This document shows, piece after piece, positions 46,742 through 59,047 of a DNA stretch of 64,000 nucleotides (the stretch's first letter is position 1; each line of letters begins with the position of its first letter). Position numbers and translations under genes: made by a program. The notes beneath the pieces are model-generated. The model made no database searches. It saw only the letters and a program-made list of their open reading frames with translations, and was not told the DNA's origin. The DNA comes from Hypomyces perniciosus. Taxonomy: Eukaryota > Ascomycota > Sordariomycetes > Hypocreales > Hypocreaceae. The stretch is from NCBI GenBank assembly GCA_008477525.1, contig SPDT01000001.1, forward strand, positions 558,001 through 622,000. Direction: 5' to 3'.

Positions 46742-47498
46742 GATTTCTCTCAAGCTTCAAAATTGTAACAGAAAGACGAGATTATGTCCGCGAGAGGGGC
46801 TAACTCGAGAATGCAAGTTCCTCGGATTGTATTGCTGAAGTCTGATGCCGACTCTTTTATGTATTTATTTATCTGTCGCTGTTGAAGCTGTCCAACCACA
46901 GCTCGGCTTATCGCGGGTTAAAGCTGCCAGGGTGAGGGGCAGTGGGGGCGCGCCATCATGACGTTAGCAGTCCGGAGGAGCTTCACTCACAGGCGATTGG
47001 ACAATTGGACGGCATTTCGACCAGGATAGCAACCGACCTCACCGTGAAGAGGGCGCTGGGCTTCGACACTAATTAGCAAATGCAATCCAGGATCCCGCGA
47101 TATGCCGCTATCCGTGTCTGATAAACGATAAGCTACCGAAGCCGGAGCTGGGGTAAGGGGCTTGCACGACCATGTGATCCATCCACGGGACTATCAATTA
47201 TCAAGTACATTACATGTATTAACCCTTCAGCTTTGTCTAACACACCAAGGAAACCTCATATTTATACAGCAGACCAATATCTGTCAAGGTACACAATAGC
47301 GTGCCCATATCAATCCTTGGTATCTTTGAACTTTGAATCATGCCATCACATTCGACCTCAATCCATTGTAACCACAATGGGAGTAGTTGACTCACTCAGC
47401 TCCCGTCTCATGGGGTATCATCGAACTCAGATATACGAACCACACATCATAAACTGGACAAAACTCGACGTCCAAAATTTGTTCCAACGTCACACGCC
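46742..47498. other. Spacer P5CDH promoter / PhoD-like 3' flank
   Basis: About 0.76 kb. The short plus-strand frames here are not protein-like. Contains the P5CDH leader and promoter and the PhoD-like gene 3' end. Confidence 0.55.
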
Positions 47499-50033
47499 CT
47501 ACTGGTTTGTTTCAGCAATGGAATCGTCGCCGGATACCGGCGTCAACGCCACGGCGGTCCTCGGGCGATATCTTAGAAGTGGGATGGTAAGACCGTAGCC
47601 CTCAGTGAGGCCTTCCGGGTTATGCTGGTCAATCTCAACGTTGATACGAACGTCAAGACTGCCATCATGGCCACGTCCGTGTCCCTCGTCTGTCGCGGAT
47701 TTGTGCTTGGTCCCGGCACCCACCTCGCCCTGATGGAGATGAGCGTGGCCATTATTGCCCTCGAAAGACTGGAACTCGCTATTGGTCTCGATAAATCCTT
47801 CGCTATTGGGGTAAGCGTTAGGGGAGTTCTCCGTCAGCATGGCAAAGTTGCGGCTTGGCATCGTGCAGTTGTTGTGACCAGCAGTCTTGGTTGAGTCGCC
47901 TGGGTCCTTGTCAAACATGTCCAGAAGAGTCTCATCTGTGTGAGAATTCAGATGGTGGATCTTGTTTCGTCGAGCGAGGAGGTTCGCAACAGCCTGTGGC
48001 GGAGGCTTATTGACAATGGCGGATGAGATGACGTTGGCCATGTATCGGTTGTCCTCTTCGACTGGGATCTTGAGTTTGGGGTTGGAGTAAAATCGACCCA
48101 AAGCTGCCAAATGGACGTCACCTCCGAGAATGGTCACTCGCACCGAGAACTCTGCCGATATCTCCTGCAACTGTTCAACAAGGCTGGCCCGCTCAATCTT
48201 GTGCGTCTTCGCGGTGTAGTGATCATCAAGGTCATCAAGAAGATCTACACTGCCGTCGAAGTGGTTGAAGAAGTCACCACCAACTCCAAAGCGCCGATTT
48301 AAGAACTTGACCGGGCCAATTAAAGGACTCCGCAAGATGTTTTCAAGCCAAGTCAGACGCTATACTCGAGTTAACACACCTTCATCAAGTCCAAGGGGGC
48401 GCATAATCATACCGGGTATGCGATAGGAATACCAAGAAGTAGGATCAAGTGCTTGATGGGTTGCCCCGAGCTGAGGGCCGTTCGCAACTCGTTCCGGAGT
48501 CTATCAAAGATGAGGTTGTAAGTCTCGGGGTAATTGACTTGGTGACGAGTACGCTGAACTTGTTAGCTAAAAGGGGCAAAATCTGATGACTGCTGGGCTA
48601 ACTCACCTCAGTTCGGGCGTCAATTCCAAGCAATGCAATACGGGCACCCAGTCGCGTGTATATGTTGAACGAATGCTCCGCAACGTAGGGCCCAGGCTTG
48701 GTCCCAACAATATACTGTGCTTCCGTCTTTCCTGGCGCAACATATGTATCAATGAGTTGGTGGGGATCTACACCTTGAGTACCGTCCACATCTTGTGCCG
48801 CGAAATCTGTCATTGTTAGGCCATGCTACTGGATGTGAGATGTTGGGACTTACCTGATGTATAAGTTGATGGCGGTGGAGGTAGATGATGCTGGAAGAGC
48901 ATGTAATACTTGTGGGCAGTACCACCAATGCCACGGAAGACGTCGCAACGCATAAACTTGTCGACATACGAGCCAAACCCGTCAATGATCTATGGTGTCA
49001 TTAGCATACCGTTGCCGACGTTACGCCAAGGGATATGACTAACATCATGGTCATCCCAAATATTGATTTGCGGAATTTGGCCGTTCGCGGTGGAGAATGG
49101 TGCCAAATTGTACCATCCGATGTAGTTTTTGAGGTAGTAGTCGTCGCACTCCGCTCGAAGCTTCTCCGGGAACGGGTAGTCTTGACGCTTCTTGGGGTTG
49201 CTAATAGCAGTCCAGGTGCGCAGAGGACCGTTCACTCTGATGCCATCGTTGTAAATCTGGTCGCCGCCGCCGACCATAACATGGAATGGCGCTACCTCGT
49301 GTTTCCGTATAACATCGTTCCACAGCGCCGCACCGCTCCAAGCATCCTCGTCGGTTCCAACACTGAAGCCATTGCAGGAGTGAAACATGATGCGCATGGA
49401 TTCGTTCGCAGCGGGGATAAAGAAGCTGTTTACTCGCGGCTTGTGGTCACCAGAGAATCGCATTTCGGGAACGGTGTAGTCATATCTGATCTCGTTCGGC
49501 TCAAGGGGAACGCTGATACCAAATGCCCAGAATGTGTTCCGCTTGTCTGAGTATAGACGTTCGCCTTCGATTTGGGTGCCCTGAGTCTGAGTCGACTCGC
49601 CGGTATTGGCAACAGCAGTGAGCTCCCGAGCCTCACCAGCCCGTCGCAAAACCAACGATGGCTGATAGAGCAGCTCCTTGCCACCACCCTTTACGACAAT
49701 GAGGACACTTCCGACCCAGTGTCCCCTTTCCATTCGACGGTAGTTCAACAGTGGACCGCAGACAATTTCCTTGCCATCATGCACATCGTCGCTATCCGGA
49801 ATGCCATCAACTGCGAGCTGGCCTTGATCGGCGACCAGCGGTGGTTGGACATCGCCCTCGGACTCGACTCGATAGGAATTGGCGAAATCGACGGGCTCAT
49901 CGGCATCCTGGGATTGTTGCGCCGCATGACGAGCAAACTTGTAGGATTCTTGGTGGCGCCATTTACTGCTGGACGCGTACGGGTTTTTCTGGTCAACTTC
50001 CGCGATGTTCTCGTCGCCGGTGTACGAAGCCAT
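47499..50033 (-). CDS. PhoD-like phosphatase domain protein
   Basis: Five exons: 50033-49044, 48989-48854, 48806-48607, 48553-48413 and 48359-47499, totalling 2,328 nt (775 residues). The metallophosphatase core has GGGDQIYNDG, INIWDDHDIIDGFGSY across the first intron, LLGIDARTE, and a late metal-binding ILGGDVHLAALG. The C-terminal 200 residues are Asn/His-rich, with a HNNCTMPSRNFAMLTE segment. This is the fungal cytosolic PhoD-like branch (no signal peptide seen), found as a large protein with unknown substrate. All five exons preserve the family frame, including phase changes at the small exons. Confidence 0.88.
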
Positions 50034-50595
50034 GGTTGGTTGGCTTGCAGGAGATCCAAAGACTACAGTTTGCGATCAAGGTCACACTTTGTCAGCAGCA
50101 AATCAAAGACGATGCCTTGTTTACATAACACAGAACTTGGCTTGGCTTACAATGACTGGAGAGGATGATAGGCTGGCCCAAGCTCTCCCTTTGATGCGCG
50201 TCTCGCCGTTGTCGATGCGGCAGACAGTTTGAGATGGCGCTGTCACTTTGTGGCTTTGGGTCAAGGTGATTACTGCTCTGTTGGGCGACAATCACTGCAG
50301 GTCGTCAAGATGCCGCAACTTTGTTGTTGGCGGAGCGCATCGGGAGAGCTGAATGGACCTCGCAAGACGCAGCATCCTGGTGAGTGACGCCAGCCAGCAG
50401 GTCAAGCTTATTACGTAGGTACGACTAGCGCAAGTTAGCTGGCCAATCATGGTATTCTCATTGGGCAAAACGAGATTGGTGGTTGATCTTCTCATTCTAG
50501 CATACGAAGACTACGGTGTATTAATAACTACACAGTAAAAAGGCAATCAATGCTGGCTTCTTGACTCAGCATCTCGTAATTTGCTCTAATTTATT

Positions 50596-50661
50596 TACGA
50601 AGTACGAAGTACGCTTTGCTTATCATACGGAGTACTATCTTCTTAAACCTCGTACTCGTAA
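50596..50661. repeat. Motif cluster upstream of the PhoD-like gene
   Basis: Contains TTACGAAGTACGAAGTACG (two abutted GAA variants sharing GTAC), ATACGGAGTAC and CGTACTCGTA, i.e. all three variants within 66 bp. Confidence 0.85.
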
Positions 50662-51090
50662 GCATTTGTCTCGGACTGCCGCCAAGAAAGGTTGCTGTAG
50701 TGACATGGGTCATCTAGCCAATCAGGGGTAGGTCATGGAAACGGACAACACCTAACAAGGCGACGTTTCGCACTGAGTAGGGCAGATATGTGCCAAGGAA
50801 TGATGAGTTGGCCAGATGGGTCCTGTCTTGACTGGTGCTAAGCAGCATTGAATGAGCATCGCAATTAATACCATTCCAAATAGTGGAGTCGAGATCGGGT
50901 CACTGTAGTCCGGCGTTAGGCATAAAGGAGCGGGAGCAAAATGATGCCGTTTTGATAGATAGAACTCCGTACCTAGTAGTAGTATTAGATGTCTACGAAG
51001 TATGGAGTAGTATTGACCGTTTTCTCCGTCTACAGAGCGATACTTGGACGTTTGTGGCTGCGATGGAAATATGTACTGCCGGTCCGGGTG

Positions 51091-51140
51091 CTCCGTAGTA
51101 CATACTCGTACACGATGAAAAGCGTACTCCGTACTCGTAT
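51091..51140. repeat. Motif cluster in the 50-54.5 kb spacer
   Basis: CTCCGTAGTAC, ATACTCGTAC and GTACTCCGTACTCGTA follow one another within 50 bp, mostly in the same orientation. Confidence 0.85.
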
Positions 51141-52782
51141 CATGATGTGCTATAAATCTGTCTTGCCCCTTATCCACGACAGGCGTGCTCGTAAACCTTG
51201 AGAATAGGTCGTGATATATAAGAGTCCCTCTTTCTCCTTGTTTTGACCCAGTATGAATATTGGACCGGCCGTGTATTGTTGCTCCCGAAATTAAAACAAC
51301 AAGGAGCATAGTACATAATACTGGTATTAGCAGTTGAAGGTAGTATGTATATTGATTATGTAATCTAAAAGCGTCCACTTAAATACGAGAGCGAAATTTT
51401 CAAAAATTTCTTCCTCCGTCGCTTTGTTTCATTTTCTTTGGTCCTCAACAGGCACGAAGTCGAGCTGACGAGGGCCAAGCATACTGTCATGCTCATGGGC
51501 AATGCTCTCTTTGCGCCCTATTATTCTGAAACTTGCACTGGGGTCCCCGGATGAGTTGCAGACAGGGACTGTATGCCATCGCCTTTCAGACACGAGCTGG
51601 CTGGTGCATACAAATAACAAGGCGCCTGCGATTCGAACTGGAGTCTGCAGATAATAGGCGCTCGGAAGGTAGGTTCGTGCAACCAAAAATGGCATATGTG
51701 TGTACAGCACCGAGCTTCATTATTGTGCTCGCTTGCTGAAGGATTATAAACGTGCCAAGATCAAACACTCCCTGCTATTACCAAACACCTCTGTTTTATA
51801 ACCCCAAAGACATGGTGCATGACGTTAGGGAGACATCGTGATTACTACTAGCATTTGCTTTGAAAATTCAGTACTACTTCAGCTCGCCTCCTGATCGCAA
51901 GGATCACTTGTACAACGGGCGAGGCTGACATGGTTTTTACATGATGTTTTGTGAGGACGTCGGCCCAGCACGGCTGCTATCTGTTTTACTCCGTGCAATT
52001 TGCTGCCTCAAAAATAATTAAATTCGTTGGGATGCCGATGGGCCCGGCGGGACGAGAGAGCAGACCCAGCCGAGTTTCAGCCCGTTGGCTGTGCTCTCTC
52101 ATAGGAGCAATATTGATAGAATTGCAGGGCTCAGGCTGTGTCGCTGCCATGTGGCTGTCCAATACTCTATCCATACGGAGTACTTCGTACCGAGCCTCCA
52201 TCTCGCCAACATGTCAGCTTTCCAGGCCTTCTCTGGCCAGCCTGGCCCTGCCTGCCAAGCTGCTTGCTCTCAGCTGCGGAACTAGATTGGGGGCAGTTTG
52301 ACGGAGAGAATACGGAGTATTACTCGTATGGTGAGCCCAATTTAGGAAGGAGAGCCTATTTTCCCACCGGGTCGGATTTATTAGTAATCGATCCTAGTGC
52401 ATACGGAGTTCCCAAGATGGCATTCTGTGAAATACTAACTGTAGTACGAGGAGTAGTACTACTGATTATAGTTTGACTAGGTAGAGTTAGATTTTACAAA
52501 AGTCAATGTCAATTGCATTGCCCGACAAATCCACATTGTTCGGCTAATGCAAGCTCCAACTATGCAACCCAGCTGAGCTGAACGTTGTGGGACAGCAGAG
52601 AGGAGCTGCTGCAACGTGCTTCGCCGCAATTTGACCTCATCGTGGTCTGATACACTTTTTGCTGCCGGCATATTCACACCGCTCGGGCACGGGATGGGGC
52701 CATACCGAAAGAGTGAGGAGATGGGAGACTGATTCACAAATGTGAAAAATCGCAAAGACCAGGGGTAGGATAAAATGCTACG

Positions 52783-52841
52783 ACTAGTACTCCGTACTCA
52801 TTCTAGTACTCGTTACTATTAGTAGTACTAGTACTCCGTAC
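52783..52841. repeat. 15-bp direct repeat carrying the motif
   Basis: ACTAGTACTCCGTAC occurs exactly at 52783-52797 and again at 52827-52841, with TAGTACTCGTTACTATTAGTAG between. This is a larger duplicated unit built from the TACTCCGTA word. Confidence 0.9.
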
Positions 52842-53868
52842 ATAGGAGTATTAGTGACTAAGATCGATCCGTGGGTGGGGAGCCTCGGGTGCAAGTTAGG
52901 GAAGTCAGCTCAATGACGAAGTGTGGCGTGCCTCATCTTCAACATCAGGGCTCTGTATGTATTGCGCCAAGTTGTCCTTAATGACACAAACGCAGTAGAA
53001 AATCTAACATTTTCAAACCCCCCGTCGTGTACGTCACGTCGGTCACGTCAGCAACGATGTTGAAGGGCTGGTAGAGTCTCAGAGCTCAGAGAGAGAGGCA
53101 AAGACATGGTTGACGAACGTCGTGTCTTTGCACGAGCCCCCTCGTGGCCGAACGACGGGCCACGGGGCGGTGGCTGGACGGGATGGATGAGATTGGTTGG
53201 CGATCGAGCATGTCTCTGAGCTGGCGGCTGGGGCTGGGCAATGGATCATCGTTGGGGTCTCTGTGTTAGCCTTCTGGAAAGTTCATACTACTCATGCTAG
53301 TAATAAGGCGCAGGTGTTTCCGTGATCTTGAGCGACTGCATAATGCTATCCGATCGAGAATACGACGGTGCTCGCCTCAAGTTGAGTCATGTGGTGCGGA
53401 AAAATACACCTCATTCTGATATCAGACCTCATGCGCAGACGAGACGAGACCCATCCATGCATGTGCGTTCTTTACCGATCGTAGCGAGTAAGAAAAGACC
53501 CGCGCGCTATAACGGGCGGCTGTTGCGAATTTGACTGCAGGATAATAGCATGACAGGGGACGGGAGTGGTTGAGTGGGCTGACATGAATTGTGCCTGATG
53601 AGCTGGGAGGTGTGTAGGTGTGCGGCGGTGATTTGAAGGCTTGGATATGAAGCCTCAAATTTTCAGGTGCATTCTGGATTTAGCACAGCAGCCTTGGACG
53701 CTAACGTCCCTTGATGCCACCTCCAGACAAAGCTCACAATGACAAGTTCCTGATCGCCAGTCAAAAATTAAGCTGCATTTTTGCCACTTGGGCCCGCGAC
53801 AGAACATGCAACTGTCTTGCCCGATTTTGATTTTGATGCCCGGTCAGCCGGATGCGTCCATCTTGGAC

Positions 53869-53902
53869 GCAGTCAGTATTCGTAGGCAGTCAGTACTCGT
53901 AG
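53869..53902. repeat. Two 17-bp direct repeats
   Basis: GCAGTCAGTATTCGTAG is followed directly by GCAGTCAGTACTCGTAG (one mismatch), and then a partial third GCAGTC. The unit ends in the TACTCGTA motif form. Confidence 0.9.
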
Positions 53903-53933
53903 GCAGTCCTGTCATAACAAACACCTCATGTTG

Positions 53934-53953
53934 TGCAGTGCAGTGCAGTGCAG
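53934..53953. repeat. (TGCAG)4 tandem repeat
   Basis: Four exact TGCAG units, contiguous, about 600 bp upstream of the DUF1765 gene start. Confidence 0.9.
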
Positions 53954-54233
53954 TACACTCGCCATGAGACGAGGCCCATGAAACAATATTCATACGCGTG
54001 GTGGTCGTGGGAACAGTTGGCCTTGGCTTGACCTGGGCGAAAAGGAGGATTGGCGGCCAAAAAAAGAAGGGTCCCTGATCTGCCCTCCCCTGCAGTCCGC
54101 AATTTATTTTCCCTCTCCCATGCACACCCTCCTGTGCACTAGCCTACCCTGCCTGGTCCAACTGGTCGCGGAGCCAATCTGTCAATCTCCGTCATCCGGC
54201 TCTCCTGGTGCGCTGCTGTGAAGAAGCGCGCCT

Positions 54234-54282
54234 CCCCTTGTTCCTCTGTTCCCCTGTTCCCTTGTCCCCTTGTCCCCTTGTC
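54234..54282. repeat. Pyrimidine-rich CCCCTTGT-type repeat
   Basis: Degenerate 6-8 bp units (CCCCTTGT, TCCTCTGT, CCCCTGTT, CCCTTGT) follow one another about 280 bp before the DUF1765 start. Pyrimidine tracts of this kind often mark fungal core promoters; here the repeated structure is more regular than usual. Confidence 0.8.
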
Positions 54283-54560
54283 ATCTCGGGATTGCAGCAT
54301 CGGCCAGGCCGCCGTGGCGATCGTCCTCGATGCGGACACTGCAATCCGCTCCCGGCATCTTTCTCTCCTGTGACTGGAGGCCACCCCGATTTCTCACCTT
54401 GATTTTGTTGCCGTGTCGTTGATTGAGTCTGGAACTCCTGTTGGACATGTCGAATTAACTCGAGCATCCCGACAGACCGATACACGGTTGCTTCCACGAG
54501 AGCACCGTCAGGCGCTCGCGGAAGGCTTCTTGCATCCGTCTGGCTGTTGTTGGTCATGCA

Positions 54561-57500
54561 ATGAGCGGAACAGCCGCTATCATGGCTCCGGCCGTGGAAC
54601 CCTCATCGTCTACATTCTCTCGACGGTCCTACTCGTCTCCCAGTCTTCCTTCCCTTGCGTCCCTTACACATGGCCAGCCCATGTCCCAGAATCGGTTTAC
54701 GCTCGATGGCAGGAGCCTTGCCAGCATATCGACATTCGAAATACCGTCGTTCGATTCGGATTTCGAGCTCGACACCTCCCTCTTCCTAAACTCCAAAATA
54801 CTCTCCTCCGACAAATCTACGACCAGCCCCACCCCAATTGAAAAGAATCTAGAAGAACCATCAACTGCGACTCAGCGTGCAAGACCAGCATCTTCACTGG
54901 CCAATCGACCGCGATCATGGATGCCCGGCTTTAGGGCACCCCGAGACACCCAGAACGAAGAACAGCGACGGCCTGCCACATCAACGAGAGAGAGCTACTT
55001 CAGTGATGGGCGTGCTGAATTTTCGGACCCGCAACCCCCGCTGGAGCGCAGCCAGGCAGCTTCTGAGACCTTTGCTACCTTCGCCAAGAGGTCCTGGATA
55101 ACATCGGGCCGGTCAACCTCACCAAAAAGTCGACCTGATTCTCCCGCAGACAAACCTTCTGAACAGGATGATGCGACAAGCGATGCGAAAATGAAACCGA
55201 ATACAACACCAAAACACCTGGAGATTGCGACCAATCAAATCGATCAGAGGCAGTCTCCTGACCCTGCCAAGCCAGCATCAAAGGCTTTTGCCCGCGCAAG
55301 CAGTTACCTTGCCAAAATCAGGCAAAAACCGGCCAGTACTTTGTCTAGGACCAGCGAGAGTATTGGTTCCAACGGGAGCTGTGCTTCATCAGCGACCAGC
55401 CTCGCCCACCCAGCTTCTGACAGTGTCGACACCCGTGCTTCGCGCTCGACTTATAGTGAGACAAATCCTACCACCGATGACTCGTCGGGCGAGATGCCGC
55501 CCCGGATGTCGGATCCTCTCTGGTCGTCATTTAAGACCTTGGAGATGGAATTCAGGAGCTTTGCCTCCAAGTCCATGCCACAGAGAATCGGCCAGATCCA
55601 GTCGCTGGTGCTGCCGTTTTTGAAGAGTGCCATGGGCCAAGCGTCACTGAAGAACCTACGCCCCGAGGATGTAGATCGTAGGGCCACCATCCTGAACAAG
55701 TGGTGGGGTGGTGTTTTGGACGTTCTGGACGGCCAGTATCAGCAACCTGTCGCCGGTGTTGACCGCCCGATCCTGCTCGAAGCGGCGACCCTGATAATGA
55801 TGCGACCCGAGTGGCGACAGACAACCTCTTACTTTATGCCTCTGTCAGAACGCTCGCCGAGTGAACGTGTTCGGACGAGATCTGGGACGAATTCATCCAA
55901 TTCATCCCACAGCTCAAGCCAATCTGTGATGCTAGCAGAGTCGGCTGAACATAATGTGAGGACCATGTTCGTGTCCAACTTAGTCAAACAAATGGCTTTT
56001 GTTGTGGAGAAGATGTCGCTTCGTCATGCACCGCTGAGTCTCGTCAACTTCGCAGGCAAGACATGTGCTTATGCTTTCTTCTTCGCGCCTGGGGTAGCGG
56101 ACATTCTGGTTCGACTTTGGGGCTTGACTCCAGATCTTATTAGACGGACCTCGGATGAGTTTGCTCTTCCTCGGAAGGATTCAGGGGAAAGCGACGATAT
56201 CACCGCTTTATTCCCCCCTAAGCTTTGCGTATTTGGCTGGACTTCGCCAAGGGCCATGTGGGATACTCTGAAGCATATCCCCAAGATGCCAATGCTTGTG
56301 GCCAGAATCCCATGGACGGGACCTTGGGTCTCGCGATGGAAAGGTCGCGATACTGATTTATTCTTCATTTTCTGCAAATATTTCCATGTTCTGTCAGATC
56401 AGTTCATGCCATGTGGTTTGCCTCTGACAGAAAAGGCAAGATCCCCTGCATTTGTTCTCGTTCATGCTCAGCTTCTCTCCCTTATGGATACGACTATTCA
56501 CCGGCAAAGTGCTCTCGACGCTGCTTACGGTTCACCCATGATGGATGCGATTCAGGGACCTGATGCAGCAGCTCTGGCTATGCCAGTACCTACAAATAAT
56601 TTGATGAAGGGAATGTCTGAAAATCGACTCGTTATTTTGTTGAAGGATATTCTGTCCGATGATGCGGCCAAGTTCGAAGCGGTGAAGCACACATTTGCAC
56701 AAGCGTTTGCCGCGCTGTTGAAAGGCGCCACGTGTAGAACATCTCGGCATAACAGCACTTCTTGTTTCACCCTATGCGACTTTCTAGAAGAAGTTTTGGC
56801 CATCTACAATGATTTTGAGTCAACCAATCGCTCCACAGGCTACGTCGATTGGAATTTCTGGTTTGACGTCTGTAAGAAAATTCTGAGCTCCATGAACACC
56901 ATGTCGGAAGTTCGCATGTTGTCTTTCCTTTTTACGATATGGGATGCTGTTGCCAAGGATCCTCGGAGGAAGTTGTCCCTGTGCCGGGACTGGTTGTTGA
57001 CGGAGGAAACGTTCAATGCATTCTTCAACAACTGGTGTCCTATGGTTCGTGCATATTACCAACGTCTGCTTTGCTGGAGGATCTGCCGTGACAAGGGCAG
57101 TCCGAACGAGGTCGATTTGTAAGTCTCTCGCATTCTGGTGGGCGAATGCGGAATACTAACTGGAGCCATAGAGAAATCTTCCTTATTATATCTGAGAGGC
57201 TGAAGATGGTTTGGTCACACTATCTCTATGTCAAGCATAGTGCCGAAGACGCCGGTCGTATCGGCCCATCAACGGCACCAATGTCTCCTGTTCTGGGCAA
57301 GAAATTCATCATCATTCGACAAGAGGTGCTCACCGCCCAGCCAGGGTTGTTCATGGGCTTCGACTCTTTCGCCAGAACCACCAACGCGGACTGGATCCCT
57401 GGAGATGGTATTTCCGATAGTCTTATGTCCAAGAACGAACCTAAAAAACGATGGTCACTTTTGGGCAAGGTCTTGTCCTTGACATCGGGTCAGGGTTCAT

Positions 57501-58261
57501 CCGCCGACGCAGTAAGACAATCCATGGATGATGAGCTCCAGATTGCTCGTCGCGAGATCGCGGAGGCTCGCAAGCGGACTGGTGCACCCGCTCCACCACC
57601 CAAGTCTAGCAAATCTGGAAGCGACTCGGGCCGTTCGACTCCGGTTTTTGATGAACAGAAATTCACATTCAAGTTCATTCTGGGATGGCAACAACCGCCC
57701 ATGCCTCCCCGAGAACGCGTTCTTGTACGGCCACGACTTCCTACACCAGCACAAGCAAGAGTCAGTGTTAGATCACGAAACGGAAGCCCACCGCCCCCTC
57801 CACCAAGTATTCCAGCGCCTATGCGAAGTTTCTCTGGAAGTTCGCATGGGGGCTTGGTTCAGGCGGCTAGGAATGCAAGCCCGCTTAGCTCTCCAACATC
57901 TGAGCGGCGCAGAAGATCGTCTGTCAGCACTGGCAGAGGCGATGAATCCCTTACGAGATCTAGTTCGACCACGGATAGTGGTACTGCGACGCCTAGTGAA
58001 GACAGATTTTCTAGCCCCTCGGGTATCCAGTTCGATACGAATCAGGAGCGGGTTATGGAACCCACGATAGAGCCTGTTAAACCGACTGGTGTCTTTGCAA
58101 AGACTGCCATTTACTCTGGACGAGCACTAGCAGAATGGAGCCTGGTAGTGGCTGAGTGCAACAACTTTGTTGAGCGGCGCCGGGATGACGGCGTTCTCGG
58201 ACTCAGCGAGGTGGAGGTGCCTCATCTGGGTGTCGAGGGATTCCGCAGGGCTGGTGGCTAG
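54561..58261 (+). CDS. DUF1765 (UPF0592) family protein
   Basis: Exons 54561-57118 and 57172-58261 join to 1,216 codons (1,215 residues). A long Ser/Thr/Pro-rich disordered N-terminus (about 310 residues) precedes the conserved DUF1765 core: KSMPQRIGQIQSLVLPFLKS, LNKWWGGVLDVLDG, DRPILLEAATLIMMRPEWRQ, VKQMAFVVEKMSLRHAPLS and WDAVAKDPRRKLSLCRDWLL. Exon 2 continues with IFLIISERLKMVWSHY, then Pro/Ser-rich sequence. The intron is 53 nt with a TACTAAC branch. The family is fungal and of uncertain role; related proteins are annotated as putative membrane proteins, though I see no clear membrane helix. Start MSGTAAIM is the first ATG in frame. Confidence 0.88.
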
Positions 58262-59047
58262 TAGCTACGCAAGCGATGGTAGATGGTGGTTCCATAACGG
58301 CACGATTCCAGCATCATTGGCCCTACGAAATGTGTCTGATCCATTATTCTTACACCCCAGCGGTATAGCATCATGGGTGTAAGGTGTTGGTCTCATTTTG
58401 GGGTTACTACGGACCATGGTTGACCGTCGCCATCACCGGGATCACCGGCTGTCTCCAGAGATATTTTTCTTATTTGAAACTACACTATCCTTAGCCCCTT
58501 TCCCCCACATATCTTCCTTGTCATTTATTTTTCTGTCAGCAATTTGGAATACGGGCAGGCATCTTTTGATATCTCTTTTCTTTTTCTTCATTGGGCTGCA
58601 TTTGCGAGTCTGAATGGCGTTGGTGAGGTTCTGAAATCTCGATACGTGCGTTCCTTCTTCTGGTAATAAGGATGTTCCTATATGGTGGGATTTGATTGTT
58701 GGTATCGGGAAGGAAAAAAATAGGACACAGGAACTTCTTTTCGTTTCAGAACATATAAATGCCACAGACAAGAAGGAAAAAATGGCTTTTCATGAGATAT
58801 TGGCGTTGGTACTGAGGAGTTGTTCACTTGGGATTCTCTTTCCTTTTACATTTTCTTTTTACTTCATTTGTACTACCATGCTCGTACTTGGGAAAAGGGA
58901 GCTTGGCAAAGTGGAGGAATGGATACCCCCCTGGCTCAAGAAGAGGCCTTGTTAGAGGCTGTATTTATGAAATGATTTTTATGACATCTTTTGCACCCCG
59001 CACCAGCTTTTTTCAGATCCATGTAGAAATATGTCGCCGCCTTTGAT
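58262..59047. other. Convergent spacer DUF1765 / GFA protein
   Basis: 786 bp with T-rich stretches (58460-58610, 58820-58870). Two 3' UTRs are expected; no gene seen. Confidence 0.55.

Larger units (their letters stand above)
50034..54560. other. Gene-free region, about 4.5 kb
   Basis: The largest spacer in the window. I see no protein-like frame on either strand. It contains several motif clusters, 17-bp direct repeats (53869-53902), a (TGCAG)4 repeat, closely spaced ACGTCA/TGACGT-like sites near 53031-53055, and a pyrimidine-rich leader-like repeat near 54234-54282 before the DUF1765 gene. An unannotated non-coding transcript or degraded element cannot be excluded. Confidence 0.5.
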
